Assembly: GCF_943371865.1 (NCBI RefSeq)
Contig: NZ_CALRWL010000003.1
Location: forward strand, 62,001 to 126,000
Direction of reading: 5' to 3'
Origin: Azorhizobium sp943371865
Lineage (GTDB): Bacteria > Pseudomonadota > Alphaproteobacteria > Rhizobiales > Xanthobacteraceae
DNA length: 64,000 nt
The translations under genes were made by a program, and so were the position numbers. Shown one piece after another: positions 44,387 to 53,592 of the stretch (positions are counted from its first letter, which is position 1; each line of letters starts with the position of its first letter). Below the pieces are notes generated by a model. It searched no databases and was not told where the DNA came from. It saw only the letters and a list, made by a program, of their open reading frames with translations.

Positions 44387-46048
44387 ATGAAGCATTTTTT
44401 CAATCGCCGGGAGAGCATCGTCACCGAGGCCCTGGATGGGCTGCTGCGCACCGCGCCGGCGGGCAAGCTGGCGCGGCTGGATGGCTATCCGGGCATCAAG
44501 GTCATCGTCCGCGCCGACTGGGACAAGGCCAAGGTGGCGGTGATCTCCGGCGGCGGCGCCGGCCATGAGCCCTCTCACGCCGGCTTCGTCGGCAAGGGTA
44601 TGCTCACCGCCGCGGTGTCCGGCGAGATCTTCGCCTCCCCCAGCGTGGAAGCGGTGCTCACCGCCATCCGCGCCGTCACCGGCGCCCCGGGCTGCCTGCT
44701 GGTGGTGAAGAATTACACCGGCGACCGCCTCAACTTCGGCCTCGCCGCTGAGAAGGCGCGGGCGGAGGGCTATGCGGTGGAGATGGTGATCGTCGGCGAC
44801 GATATCGCCTTGCCGGACATTGCCCAGCCCCGCGGCGTGGCCGGCACCTTGTTCGTGCACAAGATCGCCGGCCATGTGGCCGAGAGCGGCGCCGACCTTG
44901 CGCAGGTGGCCGCCGCCGCCCAGGCGGCAGCGGGGGACATCGTCTCGCTTGGCATGTCGCTCTCCACCTGCTCGATTCCCGGCCAGGCCCATGAGGAGCG
45001 CCTCGGCGAGGCGGAAGGCGAGCTGGGCCTCGGCATCCATGGCGAGCCCGGCGTGGAGCGCATCGCGGTGCAGTCCGCCGATGCGCTGATCGCCACCATG
45101 ACCGAACGCCTCGCTGCCCGGCTCACGCCCGGTGCGCCGCAGGCCCTGCTGATCAACAATCTGGGCGCGGTGCCGCCGCTGGAAATGAGCCTGATCGCCG
45201 ATGCGGTGCTCTCGTCACCCTTGGCCGCGCATGTGAAGCTGATCATCGGCCCGCGCCCCCTGATGACGGCGCTGAACATGAACGGCTTCTCGCTGTCCCT
45301 GATCACGCTCGATCCGGCCCGCGAAGCGGCCCTGCTCGCCCCCGTGGACCCCGCCGCCTGGGCGGTGCCGGTAGAGCGGCAAGAGATCCAGGTGCTGCCG
45401 CTGCCCAAAGGCGCGGGCGAGGCCGTTGCCCCCGCCGCCAGTGCCGATGCGGCGCTCGAAGGCGTCTTGGCTGCCGTGTGCGCCCATCTCATCGCCCAGG
45501 AAGCGGAGCTGAACCGGCTCGACGCCCGCATCGGCGATGGCGACACCGGCTCCACCGTGGCCACCGCCGCCCGGGCCATCGAAGCGCGGCTTACGGAGCT
45601 TCCCTTGGCCAGCCTGCCCGCCACCTTCGGCGCCATGGGCCATATCCTGGGCACCCATATGGGCGGATCGAGCGGCGTGCTGGCCTCGATCTTCTTCACC
45701 GCCGCCGCCAAGGCGCTGGACGACACCGCCGACCTGCCCGCCGCCTTGTTGGCGGGCCTGGAACGGCTGACCTTCTATGGCGGCGCCACGCCCGGCGCCC
45801 GCACCCTGGTGGATGCGCTCGATCCCGGCCTGCGGGCACTGGCAAGCGAGGGACCGCTGGGGGCCGCCCGTGCGGCCCGCGCCGGGGCGGAAGCCACCCG
45901 CACCATGACCCGCGCCATGGCGGGACGCGCGGCCTATCTCAGCGCGCAGAATTTGGACGGCGTGGCCGATCCCGGCGCGGTGGCGGTGGCGGGCATCTTC
46001 GAGGTGATCGCCGGCCATCGGGCCGGTGCGGCGCGCGCCGCCTCGTAG
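44387..46048 (+). CDS. dhaK: Dihydroxyacetone kinase, ATP-dependent single-chain (DhaK + DhaL)
   Basis: 553 residues joining a DhaK domain (~1-330) and a DhaL domain (~360-553). DhaK has ISGGGAGHEPSHAGFVGKGM and the substrate-binding histidine His218 in GIHGEPG, which forms a hemiaminal with dihydroxyacetone. DhaL has the Mg-ATP motif DARIGDGDTGST and the helix segment GGSSGVLASIFF. The fused form is the ATP-using type (as in Citrobacter DAK), not the PTS type. It also may act on glyceraldehyde or other short-chain ketoses. ATG 44387 gives the standard MKHFFN start; a frame open from 44285 lacks a ribosome site. Confidence 0.95.
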   Translation: MKHFFNRRESIVTEALDGLLRTAPAGKLARLDGYPGIKVIVRADWDKAKVAVISGGGAGHEPSHAGFVGKGMLTAAVSGEIFASPSVEAVLTAIRAVTGAPGCLLVVKNYTGDRLNFGLAAEKARAEGYAVEMVIVGDDIALPDIAQPRGVAGTLFVHKIAGHVAESGADLAQVAAAAQAAAGDIVSLGMSLSTCSIPGQAHEERLGEAEGELGLGIHGEPGVERIAVQSADALIATMTERLAARLTPGAPQALLINNLGAVPPLEMSLIADAVLSSPLAAHVKLIIGPRPLMTALNMNGFSLSLITLDPAREAALLAPVDPAAWAVPVERQEIQVLPLPKGAGEAVAPAASADAALEGVLAAVCAHLIAQEAELNRLDARIGDGDTGSTVATAARAIEARLTELPLASLPATFGAMGHILGTHMGGSSGVLASIFFTAAAKALDDTADLPAALLAGLERLTFYGGATPGARTLVDALDPGLRALASEGPLGAARAARAGAEATRTMTRAMAGRAAYLSAQNLDGVADPGAVAVAGIFEVIAGHRAGAARAAS

Positions 46049-46075
46049 ACTAGTCGCCCCCCAGAAGCGCAAAAA

Positions 46076-46099
46076 GGGCACGGCGCGCACGCCGTGCCC
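46076..46099 (-). terminator. Rho-independent terminator between dhaK and truB
   Basis: Perfect 10-bp stem GGGCACGGCG (46076-46085) / CGCCGTGCCC (46090-46099) with loop CGCA. In the minus direction it is followed by TTTTT (46075-46071), so it terminates truB. In the plus direction it has only TT, but could also end dhaK, whose stop lies 27 bp before it. Confidence 0.88.
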
Positions 46100-46116
46100 T
46101 TCTAGTTAAAGGCCAA

Positions 46117-47247
46117 TCAGGCTTCGAAGTCGGGCTCGTCGCGGGGCAGGTCCGCGGGGGCAAAGTCCTCGCGGGCCGGGCGCGGCGCGGCGGGGCGCAC
46201 CGGCGGCCGGCTCTGCTTGGCCCAGTTGAACACCCGGTGCGGCAGCACTTCGCCGCCCTGGGCATCGCCGATAGCGATCAGCGACTCCTGGCACAGGATG
46301 GCCACATGGCCTTCCAGGATCGGGGCATCGCGGCCGCGCAGGATCACCGGCTGGCCACAGCGCAACCGATGGGCATCGGACGGCGTGACCGAAAGCTGCG
46401 GGATCTCCTCCAGCGCCGAACCGACCGGGTCAAGGGCCTCGAACAGGTCCGCATCGCCAGCCTCGGCGCGGGCGCGCAATTCGTCCAGCGGCACCAGATC
46501 CTCTTCCAGGAACGGGCCGACGCAGGCGCGGCGCAGCATGGAGACGTGGCCGCGGGTGCCCAGCAGCCGGCCCAGATCGCGGGCGATGGCGCGCACATAG
46601 GTGCCCTTGCCGCATTCCGCTTCCAGCACCGCATGGTCCGCATCGGGACGCTCCACCAGCTCGATGCGGTGGATGGTGACCGGGCGGGCTTCGAGGATCA
46701 CCTCGGCGCCCTCGCGGGCGAGGTCATAGGCGCGCTCGCCGGCGATCTTCAACGCCGAATAGGCCGGCGGCACCTGCATGATCTGGCCGAGGAAGCCCTC
46801 CAGCGCGGTGCGAATCTCGTCGTCCGAGGGGCGGTGATCGCTCTCGGCGACGCTCTTGCCTTCGCTGTCGTCCGTATCGGTCTCGATGCCGAAGGTCACG
46901 GCGAAACGGTAGGTCTTGCGGCCGTCCATGATGTAGGGGACGGTCTTGGTGGCCTCGCCCAGAGCGATGGGCAGGCAGCCGGAGGCGAGCGGATCGAGCG
47001 TGCCCGCATGGCCGGCCTTCTTGGCCGCGAACAGGCGCTTCACCACCGCCACCGCCTGGGTGGAGGTCATGCCGCTGGGCTTGTCCAGCAGCACCCAGCC
47101 GTCCACGTCGCGCTTCGGCGCGCGGGGGGCCTGATCGCGCTGGCCCTGGCCGCGCGGGCCACGCCCGTCACGGCCACGGGGCGCCCGCGCAGCGAGGTCG
47201 GCGAGGTCTGCGGACGCTTCCTCGGGGCGGGGGAAAGGCGCGTTCAT
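46117..47247 (-). CDS. truB: tRNA pseudouridine-55 synthase
   Basis: 376 residues. Catalytic motif HAGTLDPLASG with the nucleophilic Asp; also GWVLLDKPSGMTSTQAV and KGTYVRAIARDLG, all TruB marks. It isomerises U55 in the T-loop of tRNAs. The N-terminal ~45 residues (Arg/Gly/Pro-rich) and a Pro/Arg-rich tail after residue ~345 are extra to the E. coli enzyme. The start overlaps the rbfA stop (ATGA). It is the last gene of this transcription unit and is followed by a strong terminator. Confidence 0.97.
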   Translation of the reverse strand: MNAPFPRPEEASADLADLAARAPRGRDGRGPRGQGQRDQAPRAPKRDVDGWVLLDKPSGMTSTQAVAVVKRLFAAKKAGHAGTLDPLASGCLPIALGEATKTVPYIMDGRKTYRFAVTFGIETDTDDSEGKSVAESDHRPSDDEIRTALEGFLGQIMQVPPAYSALKIAGERAYDLAREGAEVILEARPVTIHRIELVERPDADHAVLEAECGKGTYVRAIARDLGRLLGTRGHVSMLRRACVGPFLEEDLVPLDELRARAEAGDADLFEALDPVGSALEEIPQLSVTPSDAHRLRCGQPVILRGRDAPILEGHVAILCQESLIAIGDAQGGEVLPHRVFNWAKQSRPPVRPAAPRPAREDFAPADLPRDEPDFEA

Positions 47248-47711
47248 GCTTGTTCGTCCTTGTGGGCGTCGGCGGTGTGAGCGTCGTCGGAAGGGGGGGC
47301 GTCGGCGTCATGCGCCGGATCTTTGCCGAGGTCGCGGGCGACCTCGGGCTTGCGCAGCAGCGCGTCGATGCGGGCGCCCTCGTCGAACGAGGTGTCCTTC
47401 AGGAAGCGCAGCGAGGGCACGGACTTCAGTTCCACCCGCCGGCCCACTTCGGTGCGCAGCATCTTCTGGTTCGCCGCCAGGGCTTTCAGCACCGGCGTCA
47501 CGTCCTTGCCGCCCAGCGGCATCACGTAACAGGTGGCGATCTTGAGGTCCGGCGACATGCGCACTTCGGGTACGGTCACCAGCACCCCGGACAGCACCGG
47601 GTCCACATGGTCGCCGCGCTGCAGCACATCGGCGAGGGCATGGCGCACCAATTCGCCCACGCGCAGCATGCGCTGGCTCGGGCCGGAGCCCGAACGGTCA
47701 TTTGTCTTCAT
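47244..47711 (-). CDS. rbfA: Ribosome-binding factor A
   Basis: 155 residues. The KH-like core is visible as RVGELVRHALADVL, VTVPEVRMSPDLKIATCYV and VPSLRFLKDTSFDEGARID. It assists late 16S rRNA 5'-end processing of the 30S subunit. The C-terminal ~35 residues are an acidic, His/Asp-rich tail. ATG 47711 is followed by the core within about 17 residues; the longer open frame upstream is not conserved. It overlaps truB by 4 bp and is preceded by a 351-bp gap after infB containing a hairpin. Confidence 0.96.
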   Translation of the reverse strand: MKTNDRSGSGPSQRMLRVGELVRHALADVLQRGDHVDPVLSGVLVTVPEVRMSPDLKIATCYVMPLGGKDVTPVLKALAANQKMLRTEVGRRVELKSVPSLRFLKDTSFDEGARIDALLRKPEVARDLGKDPAHDADAPPSDDAHTADAHKDEQA

Positions 47712-48010
47712 GAGTCCAACCTTCAAAGGCCCGGCAACAGCGGCGCGGGCCTGCGGAAAACACGAAGCGGGGCGGACTTGGACCGCCGCGCTCCGGGTGA
47801 ATCTGACGCCACGGCCAAGGCGCGGCCCGGTCGGCGCGACGCCGGCCCGGTCCTGCGCCCCAGCGGGGCCTTCCTCGTGTCCGGCATGCCGCCGGCCGTC
47901 ATATTCCGCGATGCTTCGCCGGCTCAAGATGCCGGGCGCGCGTCGGGACTGAGGGGCGGGCGACCGAGGAACCGCAGTCCCGAAGGACCGGACGGCACCG
48001 GATCTGAACG

Positions 48011-48042
48011 AAAACGCCGGCGCCGGAGATGTCCCCGGCGCC
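48011..48042 (-). terminator. Hairpin with short T-run after infB
   Basis: Arms GGCGCCGG (48019-48026) and CCGGCGCC (48035-48042) with an 8-nt loop, followed in the minus direction by GGCG and TTTT (48014-48011). It lies 21 bp after the infB stop, within the unit that normally reads into rbfA-truB, so it may be an attenuator. The other ~300 bp up to rbfA show no gene. Confidence 0.65.
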
Positions 48043-48062
48043 AGCTGTTCCGTAGGCCTGGA

Positions 48063-51000
48063 CTACAGCGACCGCTGCACGATCTCGACGCGATAGCACT
48101 CGATCACGTCGTTGGCGCGCATGTCCTGATAGCCTTCGAACGACATGCCGCACTCCTGGCCGGCCACGACTTCCTTCACCGCATCCTTGAAGCGGTTCAG
48201 GGTCGCCAGCTTGCCTTCGTGGATCACGACATTGTCGCGGATCAGGCGCACATGCTGGCCCCGCTCCACGGTTCCGTCCGTGACCCGGCAGCCCGCCACC
48301 TTGCCGACCTTCGACACAGCGAAGATCTCCAGGATGAGCGCGTTGCCCAGCATGGTCTCCCGGGTGATGGGCGCGAGCAGGCCGCTCATGGCCTTCTTCA
48401 CGTCATCCACCAGGTCGTAGATGATGTTGTAGTAGCGGATTTCCACACCCGCCCGCTCGGCCGCGTCGCGCGCTTCCTTGTTGGCACGCACGTTGAAGCC
48501 GATGATCGCGGCGCCCGACGTTTCCGCCAGCGTCACGTCGCTCTCGTTGATGCCGCCGGCGCCGGAATGGATGATCCGGGCCTGGACTTCCTCGTTGCCG
48601 ACCTTTTCCAGGGCGCCAATGATCGCTTCCACCGAGCCGGACACGTCGCCCTTGATGATGAGCGGGAATTCCTTGCGGCCCGTGGACCGCACCTGGCTCA
48701 TCATCTGCTCCAGCGAACCGCGGATGGTGGCGGAACGGGCCGCCGCCTTCTCGCGCTTCTGGCGCTGGCGATAGTCGGTGATTTCGCGGGCACGCGCCTC
48801 GCTCTCCACCACCGCCAGACGGTCGCCCGCCTCCGGGGTGCCGGAGAAGCCCAGCACTTCCACCGGCAGGGACGGCCCCGCGGTGTTGGTGTTGGCGCCG
48901 GTGTCGGTGATGAGGGCGCGGACGCGGCCGAACTCGGCCCCGGCCACCACCACATCGCCCACCTTCAAGGTGCCGCGCTGAACCAGCACGGTCGCCACCG
49001 GGCCGCGACCGCGATCGAGCTTGGCTTCCACCACCGTGCCCTCGGCGGGACGGTCGGGATTGGCGCGCAGATCGAGCAGTTCCGACTGCAGCGCGATCAT
49101 CTCGAGCAGCTTGTCGAGGTTGATCTGCTTGGTGGCGGAGACCTCCACTTCCAGCGTCTCGCCGCCCATGCTTTCCACCTGCACCTCATACTGGAGCAGT
49201 TCGGAGCGCACGCGCTCAGGCTTGGCGTCGGGCTTGTCGATCTTGTTGATCGCCACGATCAGCGGCACCTTGGCGGCGCGGGCGTGGTTGATGGCCTCGA
49301 TGGTCTGGGGCATCACGCCGTCGTCCGCCGCCACCACCAGCACCACGATATCCGTCACCTTGGCGCCGCGGGCGCGCATGGCGGTGAAGGCGGCGTGGCC
49401 GGGGGTGTCGATGAAGGTGATCTTGCTGCCCGACGGCGCCGTCACTTGATAGGCGCCGATGTGCTGGGTGATGCCGCCGGCTTCGCCGGAGACCACGGTG
49501 GTCTTGCGCAGCGCATCCAGCAGCGAGGTCTTGCCGTGGTCGACATGGCCCATGATGGTCACGACGGCCGGGCGCGGCAGCAGGTTCTCGGGCTCGTCCG
49601 CAGTATCGAACAGGCCTTCTTCCACGTCCGATTCCGAGACGCGGCGCACCGTATGACCCAGTTCCACGGCGATCAGCTCGGCGGTGTCGGCGTCGATCAC
49701 GTCGGTGATCTTCACCATCTGGCCTTGCTTCATCAGCATGCGGATCACGTCCACGGCGCGTTCCGACATGCGGTTCGCCAGTTCCTGGATCGTGATGGTC
49801 TCGGGCAGCACCACCTCGCGGGTGATCTTTTCCTTGCTCTCCTGGGCGCGGTGCCCGGTCATGCGCTGGGTGCGACGACGGAACGATGCGACGGAGCGCT
49901 GACGCTCCTCCTCACCGGACTGCGCGGTGACCAGCGTCAGGCGGCCGCGATGCTTTTCGCCACCCGGACCCTTGGGCAGCTTGACCGGCGCCACCGGGCG
50001 AACCGGCGTCGCGCCACGGCGCGCGGGACGACGATCGTCCTCCTCGGTGGTGGCGGTGGTCGGGGCGCCCGGAGCGCCGGGCGCACGGGGGGTGGTCGGA
50101 CGGGCGGCAGTGCCGGTGGAGGGCGCCGTGCCGCTGATGGGGCGACCATCCTCGCCGAAGCGCTTGCGCGCTTCCTGCTCGGCCCGACGCTTGCTCTCGT
50201 CGTCATTGGCCTTGCGGCTTTCCTCCTCGCGCTTGCGCGCTTCGGCGGCTTCCCGCTCGGCGCGCTCGGCGCGCTCACGCTCGGCGCGGCGACGGGCTTC
50301 GTCCTCCGCGATCCGGCGCTCTTCCTGCATGCGCTTTTCTTCGCCCTCGCGGACGCGGGCGTCGGCCAGCGCACTGGCGCGCATGTTGCGTTCTTCTTCG
50401 GTCAGGGTGCGCAGCACCACGCCGGAACCGCCGGGGCGGTTGGCACCGGGACGGGCGGGCGGGCCGCCGGCACCGGGCCGACGCTCGCCGCCGGGACCAC
50501 CGGAGCGCTGATTGTTGGCGCCGGGACCGCTATTGCGGTTCTGGCTGCCGGCCGGGCCGCTGCCGGTGCGCTGCGGCGCGCCGGGACGCTGGGCGGCGCC
50601 GGACGGACGCGAGGTCGAGCCGGCCGAAGAGGTGGCGGCCGGACGCGGCGCGCTCGGTGCCGGGCGGGCCTCGGGAGCCTTGGCCACGACCGGGGTCGCG
50701 GGAGCTGCGGCAACCGGTGCGGCCGCAGGTGCAGCGGCAGCCGGAGCCGCGGCAACGGGCGCCGGAGCGGCCGGGGCAGCGGCGGCCTCAGCAACCACAG
50801 GCGCCGCAGGCGTCGGAGCCGGAGCTGCCACCGGAGCCGCAGCGACCGGCGCCGGAGCGGGGGTCGCAGGAGCAGCGGGAGCCGCCACGGGCGCCGCGGC
50901 CTTGGCGTCGACCGGCGCGGGCGCCGCCTCCGCTGCAGCGGCAGGAGCCGGGGTTGGGGTCGGGGCAGCCGGGCGCGGCGCGGCGGGAGCCGCAGCGGCA

Positions 51001-51248
51001 GGAGCCGCGGGGCGCGGCGCAGCAGCCGCCGGCGCAGGGGCCGGTGTGCTGGGCGCGGCAGCGCCGGCGGCGCCGGCTTCACCCGGGCCGATCACGCGCC
51101 GCTTCACCTTCTCCACCACCACCGCCTTGGAGCGGCCATGGCTGAAGCTCTGGCGAACGGTGCCCTGCTCCACCGGGCGCTTCAACGTCAGCGTCTTGCC
51201 GGGGGCGGGATGGAGCGTCTTGTCGCCGGGGGTCTTAGTGTCGTTCAT
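48063..51248 (-). CDS. infB: Translation initiation factor IF-2
   Basis: 1061 residues. The N-terminal half is variable: a short IF2 N-domain (KTLTLKRPVEQGTVRQSFSH), then ~120 residues of almost only Ala/Pro/Val, then an Arg/Glu-rich charged helix. The G domain starts near residue 565 with GHVDHGKTSLLDALR (G1), DTPGHAAF (G3) and NKIDK (G4). Domains II-IV follow, with the fMet-tRNA-binding C2 domain at the end. It delivers initiator tRNA to the 30S P-site. ATG 51248 overlaps the ylxR stop (ATGA). Upstream frame to 51287 is unlikely. Confidence 0.98.
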   Translation of the reverse strand: MNDTKTPGDKTLHPAPGKTLTLKRPVEQGTVRQSFSHGRSKAVVVEKVKRRVIGPGEAGAAGAAAPSTPAPAPAAAAPRPAAPAAAAPAAPRPAAPTPTPAPAAAAEAAPAPVDAKAAAPVAAPAAPATPAPAPVAAAPVAAPAPTPAAPVVAEAAAAPAAPAPVAAAPAAAAPAAAPVAAAPATPVVAKAPEARPAPSAPRPAATSSAGSTSRPSGAAQRPGAPQRTGSGPAGSQNRNSGPGANNQRSGGPGGERRPGAGGPPARPGANRPGGSGVVLRTLTEEERNMRASALADARVREGEEKRMQEERRIAEDEARRRAERERAERAEREAAEARKREEESRKANDDESKRRAEQEARKRFGEDGRPISGTAPSTGTAARPTTPRAPGAPGAPTTATTEEDDRRPARRGATPVRPVAPVKLPKGPGGEKHRGRLTLVTAQSGEEERQRSVASFRRRTQRMTGHRAQESKEKITREVVLPETITIQELANRMSERAVDVIRMLMKQGQMVKITDVIDADTAELIAVELGHTVRRVSESDVEEGLFDTADEPENLLPRPAVVTIMGHVDHGKTSLLDALRKTTVVSGEAGGITQHIGAYQVTAPSGSKITFIDTPGHAAFTAMRARGAKVTDIVVLVVAADDGVMPQTIEAINHARAAKVPLIVAINKIDKPDAKPERVRSELLQYEVQVESMGGETLEVEVSATKQINLDKLLEMIALQSELLDLRANPDRPAEGTVVEAKLDRGRGPVATVLVQRGTLKVGDVVVAGAEFGRVRALITDTGANTNTAGPSLPVEVLGFSGTPEAGDRLAVVESEARAREITDYRQRQKREKAAARSATIRGSLEQMMSQVRSTGRKEFPLIIKGDVSGSVEAIIGALEKVGNEEVQARIIHSGAGGINESDVTLAETSGAAIIGFNVRANKEARDAAERAGVEIRYYNIIYDLVDDVKKAMSGLLAPITRETMLGNALILEIFAVSKVGKVAGCRVTDGTVERGQHVRLIRDNVVIHEGKLATLNRFKDAVKEVVAGQECGMSFEGYQDMRANDVIECYRVEIVQRSL

Positions 51249-51961
51249 TCCGTATCCGTTCCTTGCATCCGGTCGGGCGGCGGGCAATGCCCTTCCGGAG
51301 CGCTGGCGGCTGAGCCCATTCGCCAGCGCTCGAGCCTACGGCAGCGCGCGAGAAATCCCGCGGTCGTCGGATGCGCGAGCAGCGCTGCATGTACCACATT
51401 TGACCGCCCCAGCGCCAAGTCCAATTCGAGCCCTGAAAAGCAGTCTACGACGGCCACCGGACGCATCCCGGCAGCCTCCATCTGACGGGCGAACCCGTTC
51501 AGTTTGCGAACCCCGTCGGGACGGGCGTCCGCGGCGTGGAGAATGAGAGAAACCGTATCGGAGGCGAGCGCCGCTTCCGCTTTGGTGGTGCCGGTCACGA
51601 CCTTGCCCGCCTTGTTGGCGATGGACAGCGCTGCGCGGGTGTCGGCCAGCAGCAGCGTTTCCACAAGATCCGGCAGGGCGGGCGTAGTGGTTCCCTTGCC
51701 CTTGAAGGCGCGCCCGAACGCCTTGCGCTTCAGCACAAGGTTCAGGGCATCGCGAGTGGCGGTAACCCAGGCGCCACGCCCGGGCAGCTTACAGGCGAGA
51801 TCCGGAACGACACTGTCGTCCGGCCCCACCACAAACCGCAGCATATCGGATACCGGCGTCACCGTGCGGGTGGCGAGGCACAGACGTGCTTCGGGCGCCC
51901 GCGCGGAATTCAGCCCGCGCGGCCCCCCATCCGTCTCTTCCTGGTCCACACTCGCTAGCAC
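51245..51961 (-). CDS. ylxR: YlxR/DUF448 RNA-binding protein with L7Ae-like C-terminal part
   Basis: 238 residues. The YlxR core reads RLCLATRTVTPVSDMLRFVV and CKLPGRGAWVTATRDAL, the usual RxC.TR...LLRFV...GRGAYV pattern. A second domain (~100-200) with ALSIANKAGKVVTGTTKAE resembles L7Ae/L30e-like folds, as in other alphaproteobacterial members. It starts at GTG 51961 with AAGGAG ten bases upstream. An ATG closer to that site is in another frame. It sits between nusA (20-bp gap) and infB (ATGA overlap). The proposed role is RNA binding in transcription-translation coupling. Confidence 0.9.
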   Translation of the reverse strand: MLASVDQEETDGGPRGLNSARAPEARLCLATRTVTPVSDMLRFVVGPDDSVVPDLACKLPGRGAWVTATRDALNLVLKRKAFGRAFKGKGTTTPALPDLVETLLLADTRAALSIANKAGKVVTGTTKAEAALASDTVSLILHAADARPDGVRKLNGFARQMEAAGMRPVAVVDCFSGLELDLALGRSNVVHAALLAHPTTAGFLARCRRLERWRMGSAASAPEGHCPPPDRMQGTDTE

Positions 51962-51981
51962 GCTGGGTCATCTCCTTGCGC

Positions 51982-53592
51982 TCAGGCGGATTCATCATCG
52001 GACGCGGCGTCTTCGCCTTCGTCCGATGTTTGATTCATATCGTCTTCGGTGATCCAGCCGGCCGCGACGCGGGCCTGGAGGATCAACTGTTCCGCGTCTT
52101 CGCGGGTCAGTTCGAAGCCGTCGAGGGCGCCGGGGAAGCGGACGGTCTCGCCGTCCTTGCGCTCGCTCCAGCCCACCAGATCGTCGGTGGCGCAGCCGGC
52201 GAGATCCTCGGTGCTCTTGATGTCGTTCTTGCCGAACGCCACCAGCATCTTGGAGGTGACGCCGGGCACGGTCTTCAGATCGTCCGCCACACCCAGCTCG
52301 CGGCGCTCGGCGTCGAGCGCCTCTTCCACGTCGGCCAGATGCTTGAGGGCGCGGGCCTGAAGTTCGCCGGCGGTCTCTTCATCGAAGCCTTCGATGGAGC
52401 CCAGTTCCGAGATCGGCACGTAAGCGATTTCTTCCACCGAGGTGAAGCCTTCGGAGGTGAGCAGCTGGCCCATCATCTCGTCGAGGTCGAGGGCCTCGGC
52501 GAACATCTGGGTGCGCTCGGCGAATTCCTTCTGCCGGCGCTCGCTCTCTTCCTGCTCGGTCATGATGTCGATGTCCCAGCCGGTGAGCTGGGAGGCAAGG
52601 CGCACATTCTGGCCGCGGCGGCCGATGGCCAGCGACAGCTGGGCGTCGGGCACCACCACTTCGATGCGCTCGCGATCCTCGTCCAGCACCACCTTGACCA
52701 CTTCGGCCGGGGCAAGCGCATTGACGATGAAGGTGGCGATCTCCGGGCTCCAGGGGATGATGTCGATCTTCTCGCCCTGCAGCTCGTTCACCACCGCCTG
52801 CACGCGCGATCCGCGCATACCGACGCAGGCGCCCACCGGGTCCACGGACTGGTCGCGGGAGACCACGGCGATCTTGGCGCGGGAGCCGGGATCACGGGCC
52901 ACCGCCTTGATCTCGACGATGCCGTCGTAGATTTCCGGCACTTCCTGGGCGAACAGCTTCGCCATGAACTGCGGATGGGTGCGGGAGAGGAAGATCTGCG
53001 GGCCGCGGGGTTCGCGGCGCACGTCATAGATATAGGCGCGGACGCGATCGCCGGTCTTCACCACTTCGCGCGGCAGCAGTTCGTCGCGGCGCATGATGGC
53101 TTCGCCGCGGCCGAGATCGACCACCACGTTGCCATATTCGACCCGCTTGACCAGGCCGTTGGAGACCTCGCCGATGCGGTCCTTATATTCGTCATACTGC
53201 CGGTCGCGCTCGGCCTCGCGCACCTTCTGCACGATCACCTGCTTGGCCGACTGGGCGGCGATGCGCCCGAAGTCGAACGGCGGCAAGGTGTCCGCGATGG
53301 TGTCGCCCACCTGGGCGGCGGGATTGTGCCGGCGGGCGCCATCCAGGGTGATCTCGATGGCGGAATTGTCCACCTCGTCCACCACCAGCAGATGCCGGGC
53401 GAGCCGCAGTTCGCCGGTGCGCGGGTTGATCTCCGCGTGGATGTCCGTCTCCTGGCCGTAGCGCGAGCGCGCGGCCTTGGCGATGGCGTCTTCCATCGCC
53501 GCGATGACGATGCTCCGGTCGATGGTTTTTTCCCGCGCGACCGCTTCGGCGATCTGCAGCAGTTCCAGCCGGTTTGCGCTGACGGCAACCAT
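51982..53592 (-). CDS. nusA: Transcription elongation/termination factor NusA
   Basis: 536 residues. N-terminal RNAP-binding domain (LELLQIAEAVAREKTIDR), S1 domain (LVKRVEYGNVVVDLGRGEA), two KH domains (RDQSVDPVGACVGMRGSRV; AIGRRGQNVRLASQLTGW), and two C-terminal acidic repeats with helix-hairpin-helix character (LLTSEGFTSVEEIAYV; AFGKNDIKSTEDLAG). The C-terminal end is Asp/Glu/Ser-rich. The start ATG shares one base with the rimP stop (TGATG). Confidence 0.98.
   Translation of the reverse strand: MVAVSANRLELLQIAEAVAREKTIDRSIVIAAMEDAIAKAARSRYGQETDIHAEINPRTGELRLARHLLVVDEVDNSAIEITLDGARRHNPAAQVGDTIADTLPPFDFGRIAAQSAKQVIVQKVREAERDRQYDEYKDRIGEVSNGLVKRVEYGNVVVDLGRGEAIMRRDELLPREVVKTGDRVRAYIYDVRREPRGPQIFLSRTHPQFMAKLFAQEVPEIYDGIVEIKAVARDPGSRAKIAVVSRDQSVDPVGACVGMRGSRVQAVVNELQGEKIDIIPWSPEIATFIVNALAPAEVVKVVLDEDRERIEVVVPDAQLSLAIGRRGQNVRLASQLTGWDIDIMTEQEESERRQKEFAERTQMFAEALDLDEMMGQLLTSEGFTSVEEIAYVPISELGSIEGFDEETAGELQARALKHLADVEEALDAERRELGVADDLKTVPGVTSKMLVAFGKNDIKSTEDLAGCATDDLVGWSERKDGETVRFPGALDGFELTREDAEQLILQARVAAGWITEDDMNQTSDEGEDAASDDESA

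Noticed and set aside
47250..51485. Very long open frame on the plus strand opposite infB (over 1400 codons)
   Set aside because: Antisense shadow of GC-rich infB and rbfA; Gly/Arg/His-rich translation with no domain, and the minus strand has a certain gene.
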